NCBI RefSeq assembly: GCF_025628885.1
Contig: NZ_JAOTIF010000019.1
Span: 79,159 to 143,158 of the forward strand
Source of the DNA: Paraflavisolibacter caeni
Lineage (GTDB): Bacteria > Bacteroidota > Bacteroidia > Chitinophagales > Chitinophagaceae
Length of the DNA stretch: 64,000 nucleotides
Direction of reading: 5' to 3'
Position numbers and translations under genes: made by a program. Of this stretch, positions 36,134-43,403 are shown piece by piece (within the stretch, counting starts at the first letter, position 1; each line of letters begins with the position of its first letter). The notes under the pieces were generated by a model that saw only the letters and a program-made list of their open reading frames with translations, was not told where the DNA came from and did no database searches.

Positions 36134-36595
36134 ATGAAGCTCCTCCTCTTATTTGTCCTGTTTTTGCCTGTAAGCATGGTAGCACAAAAGATTGCTCTTA
36201 TAGACCGGGGGTTCAAAAGGCCAATTCTGTTTACTGACAGTGCTACAACAGAGGATATAATAAATGATTATTTTCCTGTTCATATTGAGGATTTAAAAAG
36301 TGTATTGAAAACTACGGATTGGTTTATTTCAGCTATTGATGCAGGAGGAACGCAAATCAAAGATGTGAGCAATGTCCCTGCAGGGAAATCCACCTTCTAT
36401 TATTCTGAATCTGTAGCGCGGAAGTATGCCTTTCACAATATTGTTTTAAGTACGTCCACCAGTGGTTTCAGCACATCGCTAAAACTGGTGAGATTTGATG
36501 ACTCAAGAAAGAGAGCCATTCAAAAGCTGCTCATCTTCACTGATTACATTAAGAATAACCTGGCAGTGGCTGATGAAGTCAGTAAGCTTTATTAA
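36134..36595 (+). CDS. Small secreted protein of unknown function (153 aa)
   Basis: I do not recognise a family. The signal peptide MKLLLLFVLFLPVSMVAQ ends with a type I peptidase-like site before KIALIDRGF. The mature part (about 135 aa) is mixed alpha/beta with Ser/Thr-rich strands (HNIVLSTSTSGFSTSLKLVR) and no Cys. It lies 67 nt after the histidine kinase in the same direction and could be a periplasmic accessory of that system, but nothing in the sequence proves it. Confidence 0.65.
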   Translation: MKLLLLFVLFLPVSMVAQKIALIDRGFKRPILFTDSATTEDIINDYFPVHIEDLKSVLKTTDWFISAIDAGGTQIKDVSNVPAGKSTFYYSESVARKYAFHNIVLSTSTSGFSTSLKLVRFDDSRKRAIQKLLIFTDYIKNNLAVADEVSKLY

Positions 36596-36723
36596 CCTTG
36601 ATTAACATAGCTGGTTTTTTTATTAACAGTATTTAACAGGCTCTGCATTAAAGAAAATGATCTATAAAATAGATTTGATTATTCATACAGTTTCCAAGAC
36701 TAATTTCTTAAAGACAGCACATT

Positions 36724-36752
36724 AAAGCCCCCCTCTTAAACGGGGGCTTTTT
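36724..36752. terminator. Bidirectional intrinsic terminator overlapping the AraC gene end
   Basis: AAAGCCCCC and GGGGGCTTT form a GC-rich stem followed by TTTTTG on the plus strand. The right arm lies inside the last codons of the minus-strand AraC gene (stop at 36736-36738), so part of the C-terminus (QKAPV) is fixed by the hairpin. It can end the secreted-protein transcript from the left. Confidence 0.75.
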
Positions 36753-37737
36753 GTTTGATTCCATTGTAAACGGCTCTGTTATACTTTGCCTTGTATTGTA
36801 TTGGCGATAAGCCTGTGATGCGCTTAAAAGTGATCCTGAAAGCTTTGGGATCAGTATAGCCTACCTTGTACATAACTTCGGCTACATTATCCCTTGATGA
36901 CTCCAGGCTCATTTTGGCCGCCTCCACTTTTACGCGCTGTATGTATTCGACTACAGTATTTGAAGTGGCTTTCTTGAACCTTCTTTCGAGCGCTCTCCGG
37001 CCTACAGCCAGCATAGATGCCAGCTCATCAACCGTTATTTTCTCTTCTATATTTTGCTCTATAAACTCCTGCGCTTTTTTCACGGCTTCATCTTCATGCG
37101 CCTTCTGGCCATGGAACATAATGAAGGGAGACTGGCTGTGCCTGTCAATGTCTATCTGGAATGCTTTGGACATAAACACCGCAACATCACGGCCGGCATA
37201 TTTTTCTATGAGGTATAAAACCAGGTTGAGATAAGAAAATGCGCCGCCACTTGAGTAAATGCCTTGTTCATCAGTGATGATCTTGTCTTCTACCAGGTGT
37301 ACATCCGGGAACATCTTCCTGAAGTCGTTGGCTGCCATCCAGTGTGTAGCACATTGGCGCCCATTGATCAGGCCTGTGGCCGCCAGTAAAAAAGCTCCTA
37401 CACATAGACTGGCCACTTCAGCCCCGCCTTTGTATTGTTTGATGATCCATGGAATAAAATCCTGGTTGTATTCGATCAGCTTTTGCATGTCTCCATCCAG
37501 TGCTGGTATAATGATGAGGTCTGTTTGATCTATATCTTTTATCGTTGCATCAGCATAGACGGTATATCTGCCCCCAGCTACCGGCATTTCTTTCGAAAGT
37601 CCAACCAGTTGCAGTTTACAAAAGGCTGGCTTTCCAATGTTTTTCAGGAATTTGTTGACTTCAGTAAACACTTGGCGGGGACCTTCAATACTGCCTAAAA
37701 TAGCTCCTGCAGGAACCAGGATGGATATGTGTTTCAT
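36736..37737 (-). CDS. GlxA-type AraC regulator with DJ-1/PfpI-like domain (333 aa)
   Basis: The N-terminal domain (about 1-190) has the class I glutamine-amidotransferase-like fold of DJ-1/PfpI proteins: ISILVPAGAILGSIEGPRQV, DLIIIPALDGD and the nucleophile elbow VASLCVGAFLLAATGLINGR. The C-terminal AraC domain has two HTH units (VDELASMLAVGRRALERRFK; VAEVMYKVGYTDPKAFRITF) and ends with the family's GLSPIQYKAKY. GlxA-type regulators respond to small metabolites; the ligand is unknown. The ATG at 37737 is preferred, because a 31-residue upstream extension would run into the neighbouring promoter region. Confidence 0.9.
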   Translation of the reverse strand: MKHISILVPAGAILGSIEGPRQVFTEVNKFLKNIGKPAFCKLQLVGLSKEMPVAGGRYTVYADATIKDIDQTDLIIIPALDGDMQKLIEYNQDFIPWIIKQYKGGAEVASLCVGAFLLAATGLINGRQCATHWMAANDFRKMFPDVHLVEDKIITDEQGIYSSGGAFSYLNLVLYLIEKYAGRDVAVFMSKAFQIDIDRHSQSPFIMFHGQKAHEDEAVKKAQEFIEQNIEEKITVDELASMLAVGRRALERRFKKATSNTVVEYIQRVKVEAAKMSLESSRDNVAEVMYKVGYTDPKAFRITFKRITGLSPIQYKAKYNRAVYNGIKQKAPV

Positions 37738-37840
37738 GGTCGTTGGTTTAATGATTGGGCCATCATGATGCTGATAGCGAGGTGTAAATTTAGGCAGTTG
37801 TTTTGTCGCGAACAACCCTCCAAACTCCAAACTAATCCCC

Positions 37841-37848
37841 TACATTTG
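37841..37848 (+). promoter_or_regulatory. -7 element TACATTTG upstream of the cobalamin riboswitch
   Basis: This is an exact TAnnTTTG match a few bases before the first conserved riboswitch segment, so transcription would begin at the 5' edge of the aptamer. No good -33 TTTG is seen. Confidence 0.55.
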
Positions 37849-37856
37849 CGCCTATA

Positions 37857-38030
37857 ATTGGTTCCTGCCCAAAAAACAGGATTAAAATGGGAAGTCCGGT
37901 GAAAGTCCGGCGCTATCCCCGTAGCTGTAAGTTCCTTTATTAGTTGTTGATCCTCTTTGGTCACTATCCGCCTGAGGCGGATGGGAAGACTTTCAACAAT
38001 GGAACAAGCCAGAAGACCTGCCAGTTATGA
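37857..38030 (+). promoter_or_regulatory. Cobalamin riboswitch
   Basis: The conserved core is present in order: ATTAAAATGGGAA, CCGGTGAAAGTCCGG, CGCTATCCCCGTAGCTGTAA (a near-consensus B12-box with CCCCG and ACTGT-like parts), and GCCAGAAGACCTGCC at 38008-38022. A hairpin ATGCTTTC/GAAAGGCAT follows near 38040-38065 and may belong to the expression platform. It precedes the BtuB-type receptor by about 110 nt and should lower its expression when cobalamin is plentiful. The variable arm carries a 15-bp palindrome of the dispersed repeat family. Confidence 0.93.
37967..37981. repeat. Dispersed palindromic repeat core, copy C, inside the riboswitch
   Basis: TCCGCC-TGA-GGCGGA matches the cores at 23924, 29164 and 61623 but lacks their GACGAAT flanks. 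It lies between the B12-box and the GCCAGAAGACCTGCC segment, in the peripheral variable extension of the aptamer. Confidence 0.65.
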
Positions 38031-38142
38031 ATGATCATGAATGCTTTCGGGTGAAAGGCATGAAATGTAACAGCTTCGTACGGGCTTTATATTTCTATCT
38101 CCTCTTTTTCCGAAGGCAGTCGCAAAAACCTATTAAGACATT

Positions 38143-40101
38143 ATGAGAAAGAAGAACGCGATCATTGTGGCTGCAATCATTGGGAGCAACATCGCACAGG
38201 CACAAACAGAATCCCAGGCAGGTTTGCAAGACACTGCAAAATCACTGAACGAAATAGTGGTAACCGCCAACAAATTCCCGCAGAAGCAAAGCACTACGGG
38301 TAAGGTTATTACTGTTATTAACAAAGAGCAAATTGAAAAGAGCAGTGGCCGTACTGTGGCACAATTGCTGAACGAACAGGCAGGCCTTACCATTAATGGA
38401 GCTTTGAATAACCTGGGCAGCGCCCAGACTGTTTTTATGCGCGGTGCTTCCGCCGGCCGTACATTGATCCTTATTGACGGCATGCCGGTTTACGACCCAT
38501 CCCTGATCAATAGCGAATTCGACCTGAACCTGCTTTCACTGAATACTGTAGAACGCATAGAGATCTGCCGCGGTGCACAGTCTACTTTATACGGTTCTGA
38601 TGCTGTAGCAGGTGTGATCAACATTATTACTGTCAAGCAGGATATCAGCAAGCCTCTTGGTGTGAAAGCTACTGCAGTTGGTGGTAATTTAGGATTGTTC
38701 AGGGGCAATGTGCAAGCTTATGGAAAGACAGGCCGCTTTATTTACAATGCCCGCTATGCTCGTCTTTCATCGAATGGCTTTTCTTCGGCTTACGACAGCA
38801 CGGGCAAAGGCAATTTTGAAAACGATGGCTATAAAGGAAATGTAGCGCAGGCTAGTGTGCAGTTTGCAGCAAGCGAAGCGCTTACCTTCCGCACCTTTGC
38901 GCAGTTAAGTCAAAACAAAACAGACCTGGATGCCAGTAGTTTTACCGATGAGAGGGATTTCACCGTTAAGAACAATAATAAAATGGCTGGAGCAGGCTTT
39001 CGTTTCAACAAAAACAATATAACACTGGTTGGAAATTACCAGTACAGCCAGATAGACAGGAACTTTCTGAATGATAGCCTCTATCAGGATTCATATGAAA
39101 AATATGCTACGAATGATTATTTTGGAAAGTCACAGTTCGTTGAATTATATGCTACGATACCATTGAGCGGCCGCTTTCGCTTGTTGCAGGGAGCAGATTA
39201 CCGTCTGAGCAGCATGAATTCCTCTTATCTGTCAATGAGTAGTTTTGGATCTTATAGTGGCACTGCAAACGACAGCTCTCACAGCCAGGCATCATTATAT
39301 GCTTCGCTCTTTTACGGCTCTATCAATGAGCGGCTGAACGTGGAATTGGGAGGACGCCTGAATGTTCACTCCCGTTATGGCAGCAATCAGACCTTCACGT
39401 TCAATCCATCTTACCAGGTTTGCGAACACTTCCGTATGTTTGGTAGCATTGCGTCTGCCTTTAAAGCGCCTACACTCTTCCAGTTGAATTATAATAGTTC
39501 TATCGGCAAAGAGGTCCTGAGGCCTGAAGAATCCACCACCTATGAAGTCGGCGTGCAGCAGTTGCATTCCAAAGTACAGAGCAGGCTGGTGTTCTTTCAC
39601 CGCAACGTTAACAATGGTATAGATTTTAACAACAATGATTACTACTATTTCAACTTCCTGAAACAGAAGGTAAATGGCATTGAGTTGGAAACCAGGGTAC
39701 AGCCAGTACAGAACCTGAATATCACCGCCAATTACACATTCCTGGATGGCGAAGAAACCACCCAAAGCAGGGAAACGTTCAATGATTCAACTTACCAATA
39801 CCTGCTGCGCAGACCGAAGCACAACATCAATCTCACTGCTGGCTACAGCTTTGAGAATAGCTTATACGTAAGCCTGTCTGGTAAGTACGTAAGCAAGCGC
39901 TTTGATGTAGGCGGTTATAAGACCAATGATGTATCGCTAGATAGCTACTTTTTGTTGAATGCGTATGCGGAATTCAAGCCCAAAAGCTGGCTGAAGGTTT
40001 TTGCTGATGCACAAAACATTACAGACAAAAAGTTTTTTGATGTATGGGGATACAATTCAATTCCTTTTACAGTGCAGGCCGGATTGACAGTGGAATTTTA
40101 A
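38143..40101 (+). CDS. btuB: TonB-dependent receptor, BtuB-like (vitamin B12 uptake)
   Basis: The 652-aa outer-membrane protein has a signal peptide ending near NIAQAQ, a TonB-box-like NEIVVTANKFPQ, and a plug domain with GRTVAQLLNEQAGL, VFMRGASAGRTLILIDGMP and ERIEICRGAQSTLYGSDAVAG. A beta-barrel follows, ending in TVQAGLTVEF with a terminal Phe. The short total length and the upstream cobalamin riboswitch identify it as a BtuB-type receptor for corrinoids rather than a SusC-type glycan receptor. No btuCDF genes lie next to it in the window. It would also supply the cofactor of the CarH-like regulator. Confidence 0.9.
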   Translation: MRKKNAIIVAAIIGSNIAQAQTESQAGLQDTAKSLNEIVVTANKFPQKQSTTGKVITVINKEQIEKSSGRTVAQLLNEQAGLTINGALNNLGSAQTVFMRGASAGRTLILIDGMPVYDPSLINSEFDLNLLSLNTVERIEICRGAQSTLYGSDAVAGVINIITVKQDISKPLGVKATAVGGNLGLFRGNVQAYGKTGRFIYNARYARLSSNGFSSAYDSTGKGNFENDGYKGNVAQASVQFAASEALTFRTFAQLSQNKTDLDASSFTDERDFTVKNNNKMAGAGFRFNKNNITLVGNYQYSQIDRNFLNDSLYQDSYEKYATNDYFGKSQFVELYATIPLSGRFRLLQGADYRLSSMNSSYLSMSSFGSYSGTANDSSHSQASLYASLFYGSINERLNVELGGRLNVHSRYGSNQTFTFNPSYQVCEHFRMFGSIASAFKAPTLFQLNYNSSIGKEVLRPEESTTYEVGVQQLHSKVQSRLVFFHRNVNNGIDFNNNDYYYFNFLKQKVNGIELETRVQPVQNLNITANYTFLDGEETTQSRETFNDSTYQYLLRRPKHNINLTAGYSFENSLYVSLSGKYVSKRFDVGGYKTNDVSLDSYFLLNAYAEFKPKSWLKVFADAQNITDKKFFDVWGYNSIPFTVQAGLTVEF

Positions 40102-40126
40102 ATGATTAATAGTGAATGGAGCATAA

Positions 40127-40166
40127 ATGCCGGTTACCAGTTAATGGTAGCCGGCATTTTATTTTT
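40127..40166 (+). terminator. Intrinsic terminator after btuB
   Basis: ATGCCGGTTACCA (40127-40139) pairs with TGGTAGCCGGCAT (40145-40157) with one wobble, and TTTTATTTTT follows. It ends the btuB transcript before marC. Confidence 0.85.
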
Positions 40167-40227
40167 GCTGATTGCTCATTGCCTGTTGCTTATTCTTCTT
40201 TCCCGACCTTTGCGCAAAACCAGCTGA

Positions 40228-40806
40228 ATGAAGATCAATTTAAAGGAATTACTAACGGTTACTTTTACCCTATTTGCAATCATAGACATCATTGGATCCA
40301 TACCTGTATTGATTTCCCTCAAGAGCAAGCTGGGGGCTATAAGGGAAGGCCGTGCCACACTGATTTCCGGCTCGTTGATGGTGCTCTTTCTCCTGATTGG
40401 TGAACCTTTTTTAAACATACTTGGATTAGACGTCCGTTCTTTTGCCGTAGGTGGTTCGATCGTGATCTTTATCCTGGGACTGGAGATGGTGCTGGGCCTG
40501 GAATTCTTCAAAAGTGATAAAGACGTAAAGGCCTCCACCGTAGTGCCCATTGCTTTCCCACTCATTGCGGGTTCCGGTACGCTCACTACCATCATTTCTT
40601 TAAAAGCCAATTACACACAAACAACAGTCTTTATCGCTATTTTGCTCAACCTGGTCATCGTGTATGTTGTATTAAAATCATTAAGCCTGATTGAACATAT
40701 ATTGGGACCTGCAGGATTAATTGCTGTAAGAAAATTTTTTGGCGTAATTTTGCTCGCCATTGCGGTAAAGATCTTTGCGGCGAACGCGCATGGATTGTTG
40801 AAGTGA
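40228..40806 (+). CDS. MarC family integral membrane protein (192 aa)
   Basis: Six hydrophobic segments span the 192 residues, in the MarC/UPF0056 pattern: TFTLFAIIDIIGSIPVLISL at the start, SGSLMVLFLLIGEPFLNILG, the FAVGGSIVIFILGLEMVLG segment, PIAFPLIAGSGTLTTIISL and two C-terminal helices. The P-x-A/G-GSGT motif is characteristic. The function is unresolved; an earlier claim of multiple antibiotic resistance for E. coli MarC is not supported. A run of 7-nt repeats (ATTGCTC, ATTGCCT, GTTGCTT) lies just upstream. Confidence 0.88.
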   Translation: MKINLKELLTVTFTLFAIIDIIGSIPVLISLKSKLGAIREGRATLISGSLMVLFLLIGEPFLNILGLDVRSFAVGGSIVIFILGLEMVLGLEFFKSDKDVKASTVVPIAFPLIAGSGTLTTIISLKANYTQTTVFIAILLNLVIVYVVLKSLSLIEHILGPAGLIAVRKFFGVILLAIAVKIFAANAHGLLK

Positions 40807-40838
40807 TGTAAGAATTAGCGTTTCAGCTGATTACCCAT

Positions 40839-40910
40839 GGCCTCGTAGTACAATGGATAGTATAAGAGTTTCCGAAGCTCCAGATACAGGTTCGATTCCT
40901 GTCGAGGCTA
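40839..40910 (+). tRNA. tRNA-Arg (anticodon CCG)
   Basis: A cloverleaf folds by hand: acceptor GGCCTCG/CGAGGCT, D-arm GTAC/GTAT, anticodon loop TTCCGAA with CCG at 40872-40874, T-arm ACAGG-TTCGATT-CCTGT and discriminator A. CCA is not encoded. The anticodon stem has one mismatch at its outer pair. A terminator follows at 40923. Confidence 0.9.
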
Positions 40911-40922
40911 CGAATAATGAAA

Positions 40923-40964
40923 AAACCGCCTTGTAAGAAATTGCTTATAAGGCGGTTTTGTTTC
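40923..40964 (+). terminator. Intrinsic terminator after tRNA-Arg
   Basis: AAAACCGCCTTGTAAG pairs with CTTATAAGGCGGTTTT around a 6-nt loop, and GTTTC follows. The A-rich left edge means it could also work on the minus strand. Confidence 0.8.
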
Positions 40965-41042
40965 TTCGATACAGTTGGAATTTACATGTCTGAAAGAATA
41001 AAACTTTGATTCTTAATCCTGTTTGGAATATGGCCTAAATAA

Positions 41043-41079
41043 ATTTCAATTTTTGAAATAAAGTTTCTAAAATTGAAAT
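41043..41079. promoter_or_regulatory. Inverted repeat upstream of higBA (candidate HigA operator)
   Basis: ATTTCAATTTTTGAAA (41043-41058) and TTTCTAAAATTGAAAT (41064-41079) are 16-bp arms with one mismatch and a 5-nt spacer. A further near-palindrome ATCAATTTTGAT lies at about 41086-41097. Antitoxins of the HigA type bind such sites to repress their own operon. Confidence 0.6.
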
Positions 41080-41112
41080 ATTTGCATCAATTTTGATTCA
41101 CAATTTCAAAAT

Positions 41113-41406
41113 TTGGTAGTTATCAGTTATAGAACAATTCGGGAATTTACACTTAAACATAAAGACGCTGAAGACGCACTCAACAACTGGTATACCATTG
41201 CCGAAAAGTCAGACTGGGCAAACTTTAATGAGTTAAGGAAAATATTCAGTTCTGCTGATTCAGTCGGTGGAGACCTATATGTTTTCAATATAAAAGGTAA
41301 CAAGTACCGATTGATTGTTCGTATTATTTTTAAGGTGAGAACTGTATATATAAAATTCATTGGAACGCATGCTCAGTACGACAAGGTTAACCTGGGTGAC
41401 CTTTAA
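41113..41406 (+). CDS. higB: HigB-type toxin (mRNA interferase, 97 aa)
   Basis: This is a RelE-superfamily toxin. The residues VVISYRTIREFTLKHKDAED, WYTIAEKSDWANFNEL, FNIKGNKYRLIVRIIF and VYIKFIGTHAQYDKV follow the HigB order, including the basic strand and the C-terminal His-Tyr region thought to contact ribosome-bound mRNA. It starts with TTG at 41113; this start aligns with the usual HigB N-terminus and no ATG is available. Toxin-first gene order, with the antitoxin gene 48 nt downstream, is the HigBA hallmark. Confidence 0.9.
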   Translation: MVVISYRTIREFTLKHKDAEDALNNWYTIAEKSDWANFNELRKIFSSADSVGGDLYVFNIKGNKYRLIVRIIFKVRTVYIKFIGTHAQYDKVNLGDL

Positions 41407-41454
41407 ACTATCCTGGCCAAGTGACTACTGATTGGTAGTCTAAAAATTGTAGTT

Positions 41455-41832
41455 ATGCCAAGTCGAAAACCTAAAATCGAAACCGAGAAGGAGTACAATG
41501 CATTAATGAAAAAAATTGATGCATTAATGAAGAAGGGGGAAATTAATTTAACTGATAAAGAAGCAGAAGAGCTCAGAACTTTCGCATTAGCTGCCCAGGC
41601 TTATGAAAAAAACATGTATAGCATTCCTGCCCCTAAAACACTTGAGGGGCTAATTGAATTGAAAATGTATGAGCAAAAATTGAAACAAAAAGAGCTCGCT
41701 AAACTACTCGGTGTTACTGAACCTAAGTTATCACAGATATTAAGCAGAAAGCGCCGGCCTGATGTAGATTTTCTTAAAGCAGCTCACGATCGATTAGGCA
41801 TTGATGGGAATATATTGCTTGAGTACGCCTAA
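41455..41832 (+). CDS. higA: HigA-type antitoxin with XRE helix-turn-helix (125 aa)
   Basis: The N-terminal half is helical and charged (EKEYNALMKKIDALMKKGEI). The C-terminal half has an XRE-type HTH: KQKELAKLLGVTEPKLSQIL followed by SRKRRPDVDFLKAAHDRLGI. It neutralises HigB and, with it, should repress the operon through the inverted repeat upstream. A perfect terminator follows 35 nt after the stop. Confidence 0.9.
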   Translation: MPSRKPKIETEKEYNALMKKIDALMKKGEINLTDKEAEELRTFALAAQAYEKNMYSIPAPKTLEGLIELKMYEQKLKQKELAKLLGVTEPKLSQILSRKRRPDVDFLKAAHDRLGIDGNILLEYA

Positions 41833-41867
41833 TGATTAGTTAACTGAACTCTTTATATTTCTCCTGA

Positions 41868-41903
41868 CAATATCCCACTATTGAAGTAGTGGGATATTGT
41901 TTA
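41868..41903 (+). terminator. Intrinsic terminator after higBA
   Basis: CAATATCCCACTA and TAGTGGGATATTG form a perfect 13-bp stem with a 6-nt loop, followed by TTTAAT. Confidence 0.85.
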
Positions 41904-42046
41904 ATATTCATATGCCCTCACTGCCGCCCCAAACGTCATCAACTACGGCCTGTGGTTGAATCCCGAGGTGGAAGGGCTGATTACCACTGCCCGCGCGTAC
42001 CGCTTTTTTTACTCTTTTCTTTAATTATCCTTTCTCAAAGAAAGGC

Positions 42047-42099
42047 ATAAAAAAGCCCTCGTAGAAACGAAGGCCGCAACCAAAACTAACTGCTTATGA
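42047..42099 (+). other. A6-stem-AGAA-stem element, copy 1
   Basis: AAAAAA precedes GCCCTCGT-AGAA-ACGAAGGC (one mismatch), then CCGCAACC and a TATGA about 20 nt later. The same design occurs at 47055-47105. On the minus strand it resembles a terminator, but no minus-strand gene lies to its right. Confidence 0.5.
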
Positions 42100-42360
42100 T
42101 AAGCATCTTAAAAAGATATATTGATCAAAAACAAACAACTGAAAAAGTTGCTCAAAGGTAGACACCATATCAGGGCTATGCAGATTAGAAGTTCATTAGA
42201 ATTGTTTTAGCAGGCACTGCTTATGTATTTAAGAATTTTTCTTATGTATCTTGGCTCGCTATTCCACTATGTATTTCCGTCCTGGTTAAACCGAATATTT
42301 TTTGTTTTTAACTTTTAAAATTTTTGAAGAGCCGTGGTAAGGAGGAAAAAGCATATACAA

Positions 42361-43293
42361 ATGTCTAAAAACATTTCATCTGATATAAAAAAATGCCCAC
42401 TTGACACAACAACTCACAGGTTGCACAAAGAAAACAGTAGAAAAAGTCATTTCGGTATGGATAACACTTGTGAGCTGATTGAAGGAAGCTTTGGACTTTA
42501 TTCCTCTGTCAATACAAAAAAGCAGGTAGGTCCGGTTAAAACAGAATACTACAGACTTGGACTTGTTAGGTCGGGAAGTTCAATCTGTACCAATGGCCTT
42601 GAGACATTTCAATTGAACCGTAATTTTATTGTGTTTGGTTTGCCAGGTCAGGTGCTCTCGCTTCAAATACTTAGCGATGATTACCTGGCTTATTACATGT
42701 ATTTTTCTGAAAGTTTTATTGCCGAAATGTTATTGTTAACAAACTACAGAGGCCAGTTCCCATTTTTAAGTCATGCCGGTGTTCAGTGCTTCCCTTTAAG
42801 CGAAGAAGAAGGGAATGAAGTGGAATCTATTATCTTAAAAATAAATGATGAAGTAAAAGCCAGGAAATCGTATTTCAGCCAGGCCATTCGTCTTTATATT
42901 CAGCACATTTACATTATTGCCAGCCGGAGTTACAATCATAAAGTACAATTGAAACAAAGCTCGGGAGATGTTGGATTTTCATTGTTCACTAGATATATAA
43001 GATTAGTAAGTGAACATTTTTTAACCACTCGAAAGGTATCTGATTATGCCAGGATGCTCCATGTTTCAGCGGATCATTTGAACAGGTCAATAAAAGTTCA
43101 TTCGGATAAAACGGCGCATGAATTGATTGATGAAATGATTTTTATAGAAGCAAAAGCCTATTTAATGCACTCGATGCTGTCAATAGCTGAAATCGCTTAC
43201 AAACTTGGATTCTCCAATCCGTCCAACTTCAATAAATTTTTCAAAAAGCTTGCTAATTGTACACCTCTTAAATACCGTAATAAGTCGGAATAA
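42361..43293 (+). CDS. AraC family transcriptional regulator (310 aa)
   Basis: The N-terminal 200 residues form an AraC-type ligand/dimer domain with an AraC-like cupin pattern (YYRLGLVRSGSSICTNG, NRNFIVFGLPGQVLSLQI). The C-terminus has two HTH units: VSDYARMLHVSADHLNRSIK and IAEIAYKLGFSNPSNFNKFF, ending CTPLKYR. The ATG at 42361 is chosen; an in-frame GTG nine codons upstream overlaps an AAGGAGG purine box. The target and effector are unknown. Three TATGTAT repeats upstream might be autoregulatory sites. Confidence 0.88.
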   Translation: MSKNISSDIKKCPLDTTTHRLHKENSRKSHFGMDNTCELIEGSFGLYSSVNTKKQVGPVKTEYYRLGLVRSGSSICTNGLETFQLNRNFIVFGLPGQVLSLQILSDDYLAYYMYFSESFIAEMLLLTNYRGQFPFLSHAGVQCFPLSEEEGNEVESIILKINDEVKARKSYFSQAIRLYIQHIYIIASRSYNHKVQLKQSSGDVGFSLFTRYIRLVSEHFLTTRKVSDYARMLHVSADHLNRSIKVHSDKTAHELIDEMIFIEAKAYLMHSMLSIAEIAYKLGFSNPSNFNKFFKKLANCTPLKYRNKSE

Positions 43294-43403
43294 TACCATA
43301 AGGAGTCGTAATTGAACCTTGTTTATTGTCTATTTCAGAACCACTTTTGTTTTGGAAATGAACAGTTTCGAATGAAACAATCCATACTACGCAATAGTAA
43401 CAG

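Larger units (their letters stand above)
41833..42360. other. 528-nt intergenic region between higA and the AraC gene
   Basis: It contains the higBA terminator, a GC-rich orphan fragment (41905-42024), a CCTTTCT-caa-AGAAAGG hairpin, a structured A6/AGAA element (42047-42099) and three TATGTAT direct repeats (42221-42276). A 21-codon ATG frame at 42096-42161 has no recognisable product. Confidence 0.6.

Noticed and set aside
42047..42075. Minus-strand intrinsic terminator
   Set aside because: The T-run would be on the minus strand, but no minus-strand gene lies to the right that would need it. It is treated as a structured element instead.
42096..42161. 21-codon ATG frame after the first A6/AGAA element
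   Set aside because: It is short, with no homology recognised and no second line of evidence. It is kept only as part of the intergenic description.
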